64,000 bases of DNA from positions 310,001 to 374,000 of the forward strand of contig NZ_WGLM01000005.1 of assembly GCF_016125575.1 (NCBI RefSeq), in the 5' to 3' direction. Shown in pieces: positions 62,921-64,000 of the stretch (the first letter of the stretch is position 1; each line of letters starts with the position of its first letter). The position numbers were made by a program, and so were the translations under genes. This stretch comes from Limimaricola sp. (GTDB lineage: Bacteria; Pseudomonadota; Alphaproteobacteria; Rhodobacterales; Rhodobacteraceae). The notes below the pieces were generated by a model that worked only from the letters and a program-made list of their open reading frames with translations, ran no database searches and was not told the DNA's origin.

Positions 62921-64000
62921 GGCTCATCGCCTCCACGGGATTGGCGCGCGCCGCGCGCGCGGCCGGCCAAAGCGCTACAAGCACGCCAAGGGCCCAGATC
63001 AGTGCCGCCTCGCGTAGCGACAGCGCCATGTCAAAATGCGGGTAGAGCATTCGCGAGCCGCCAAAATACTCTGCCCCTTGCGCCAGCCCACCGAGATCGA
63101 CGCCGCCGGAAAGGCCCCATGTCAGCGCGGCCGAGGCAACGAACCCCACTGCGACGCCCAGCCCCACCAACAGCGCGGATTCGACGCAAACAAGCGCGAG
63201 GATCAGCCGTGGCTTCATCCCAAGGGCCATCAGCAGGCCAAATTCGCGGACCCTCTCGAACACCGCCATCAGCTGCGTGTTGACGATGCCAATCGCCATC
63301 AGGACAAAGACGATGCCCAGCCAGATCCAGACATAACTGCCCATCGCGCTGTCCATCGCCGCGGCCATCGGCGAAAGCGCCGTCCATGGCTTCACGTCAA
63401 GCTCCGGCGCCGCGGCCTTCAACGACGTCACCGCTGCGCCCAGTTGGCCATTGTCGGGCACGCGAAACGCGATCTCTGAAATGTCGCTGCCGATGCCCAA
63501 CATCTGCTGCACGGTGCGTTGCCCGGTGAACGCATACCCGTCCTCGATCGCCGTGTTGCCGGCAAAAACCCCCGCCACGACAAAGCCGCGCTGCGCCAGC
63601 GTGCCATCGGCGGCCTGTGCCATCACGATCACCCGGCGGCCAAGCTGCGTGCGCAACCGCTCCAGCAGATGCCGCCCCAGCACGATCTCGCCATCATCGG
63701 GTCCGGTCAGGTAACTCCCCTCGACCACCATGTCGGGGATGGTCGAGATGCGTGCCTCGCTGGCGGGATCGACGCCCATCAGCGACAGCGGCAAAGTCTT
63801 GTATTCGCTCTGGATCACCGCCGGCACCGTCACCCGTGACGCCCAGCCGCCAATCGGCGCGGCATTCAGCGTGGCGCTCAATTCGGGCGAAGGTGCGGGC
63901 ATCCTGTGATCCAGCACCGGATCGTCCAGCCAGCCCTGCGCGTGGATCTGGCCGCTGCCGGTCAGAAGCTCCAGCGTGGCGTCACGGCTCGACTGCGCCC
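62910..64000 (-). CDS. FtsX/MacB-type ABC permease (5' end outside window)
   Basis: The stop is at 62910 and the frame is still open at the window edge, so the N-terminus is missing. The visible part has a periplasmic MacB-like domain (DMVVEGSYLTGPDDGEIVLGRHLLERL-type sequence, for example DGEIVLGRHLLERL) and then the FtsX domain with three helices; the first begins YVWIWLGIVFVLMAIGIVNT and is followed by ERVREFGLLMALGMKP, the ATPase-contact loop. It ends in the typical AARANPVEAMSHET. It forms a mechanotransmission exporter with the ATPase gene. Confidence 0.9.
   Translation of the reverse strand, partial: AQSSRDATLELLTGSGQIHAQGWLDDPVLDHRMPAPSPELSATLNAAPIGGWASRVTVPAVIQSEYKTLPLSLMGVDPASEARISTIPDMVVEGSYLTGPDDGEIVLGRHLLERLRTQLGRRVIVMAQAADGTLAQRGFVVAGVFAGNTAIEDGYAFTGQRTVQQMLGIGSDISEIAFRVPDNGQLGAAVTSLKAAAPELDVKPWTALSPMAAAMDSAMGSYVWIWLGIVFVLMAIGIVNTQLMAVFERVREFGLLMALGMKPRLILALVCVESALLVGLGVAVGFVASAALTWGLSGGVDLGGLAQGAEYFGGSRMLYPHFDMALSLREAALIWALGVLVALWPAARAARANPVEAMSHET

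Noticed and set aside
1-64000. tRNA or rRNA genes, CRISPR arrays, insertion sequences, attachment sites
   Set aside because: Reading through the window I found no cloverleaf-type sequence, no regularly spaced repeats, no transposase or integrase gene and no terminal inverted repeats.

Overview
The window looks like chromosomal DNA of a Rhodobacteraceae-type alphaproteobacterium. Base composition is strongly GC-rich. The order dusB-ntrB-ntrC-ntrY-ntrX-trkA-hfq-hflX, a fused ispDF gene, NtrC and NtrX proteins without the sigma-54 contact motif, DUF6456- and DUF6477-like proteins, cytochrome c' and a dispersed G-rich repeat all fit that group. I see no insertion sequence, prophage, tRNA, rRNA or CRISPR array, and no stretch over 300 bases lacks a gene. 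Genes are tightly packed, and many neighbours overlap by 1-4 bases (ATGA or TGATG).

Layout, left part. 1-3.0 kb: tail of an unknown gene, a small secreted protein and the permeases livH-livM, closed by a strong terminator. 3.0-7.3 kb: a hydroxyisobutyrate-dehydrogenase-like enzyme, a penicillin-acylase-family hydrolase and a diguanylate cyclase. 7.3-17.6 kb (minus): the nitrogen-regulation, potassium and Hfq operon. 17.8-19.9 kb: ispDF-pgpA-pncC. 19.9-22.3 kb: an MmgE/PrpD protein, a Coq10-like START protein and a phosphoribosyltransferase. 22.4-26.2 kb: two tandem porin-like paralogues, a possible 61-residue membrane protein, cytochrome c' and a diheme cytochrome c. 26.3-29.6 kb (minus): an ATP-grasp protein, lipA and a DUF6456-like helix-turn-helix protein.

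Middle part. 29.8-33.6 kb: a DUF6477-like protein, an MttB-family methyltransferase without pyrrolysine, and a MocR-type regulator divergent from a 4-oxalocrotonate tautomerase with a repeat-rich control region between them. 33.7-42.9 kb: guaA, two EamA exporters, a FadL-type outer membrane protein, a P-loop protein, metA (probably acetyl-CoA type), an alpha/beta hydrolase, ppk2 and a TetR regulator. 42.9-49.4 kb (minus): a complete set of structural genes for a group 3b-type NAD(P)-linked [NiFe] hydrogenase with its maturation protease, a cyclic-nucleotide-binding domain protein inside the operon, and an M20 amidohydrolase at the end.

Right part. 49.5-51.8 kb: an AGE-family epimerase and a sterol-desaturase-family enzyme. 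51.8-52.7 kb: three tandem paralogous genes for tiny secreted or membrane-anchored proteins that I cannot assign to a known family; these are the best candidate for something undescribed. 52.8-60.3 kb (minus): eight co-directional genes (ABC importer, cytosine-deaminase-like amidohydrolase, FAD-linked oxidase, two flavodoxin-fold reductases, creatininase-family amidase) that look like one pathway for taking up and degrading a nitrogen heterocycle. 60.6-64 kb: a RidA-type protein and an FtsX/MacB-type ABC exporter with a beta-barrel-like partner, cut by the window end.
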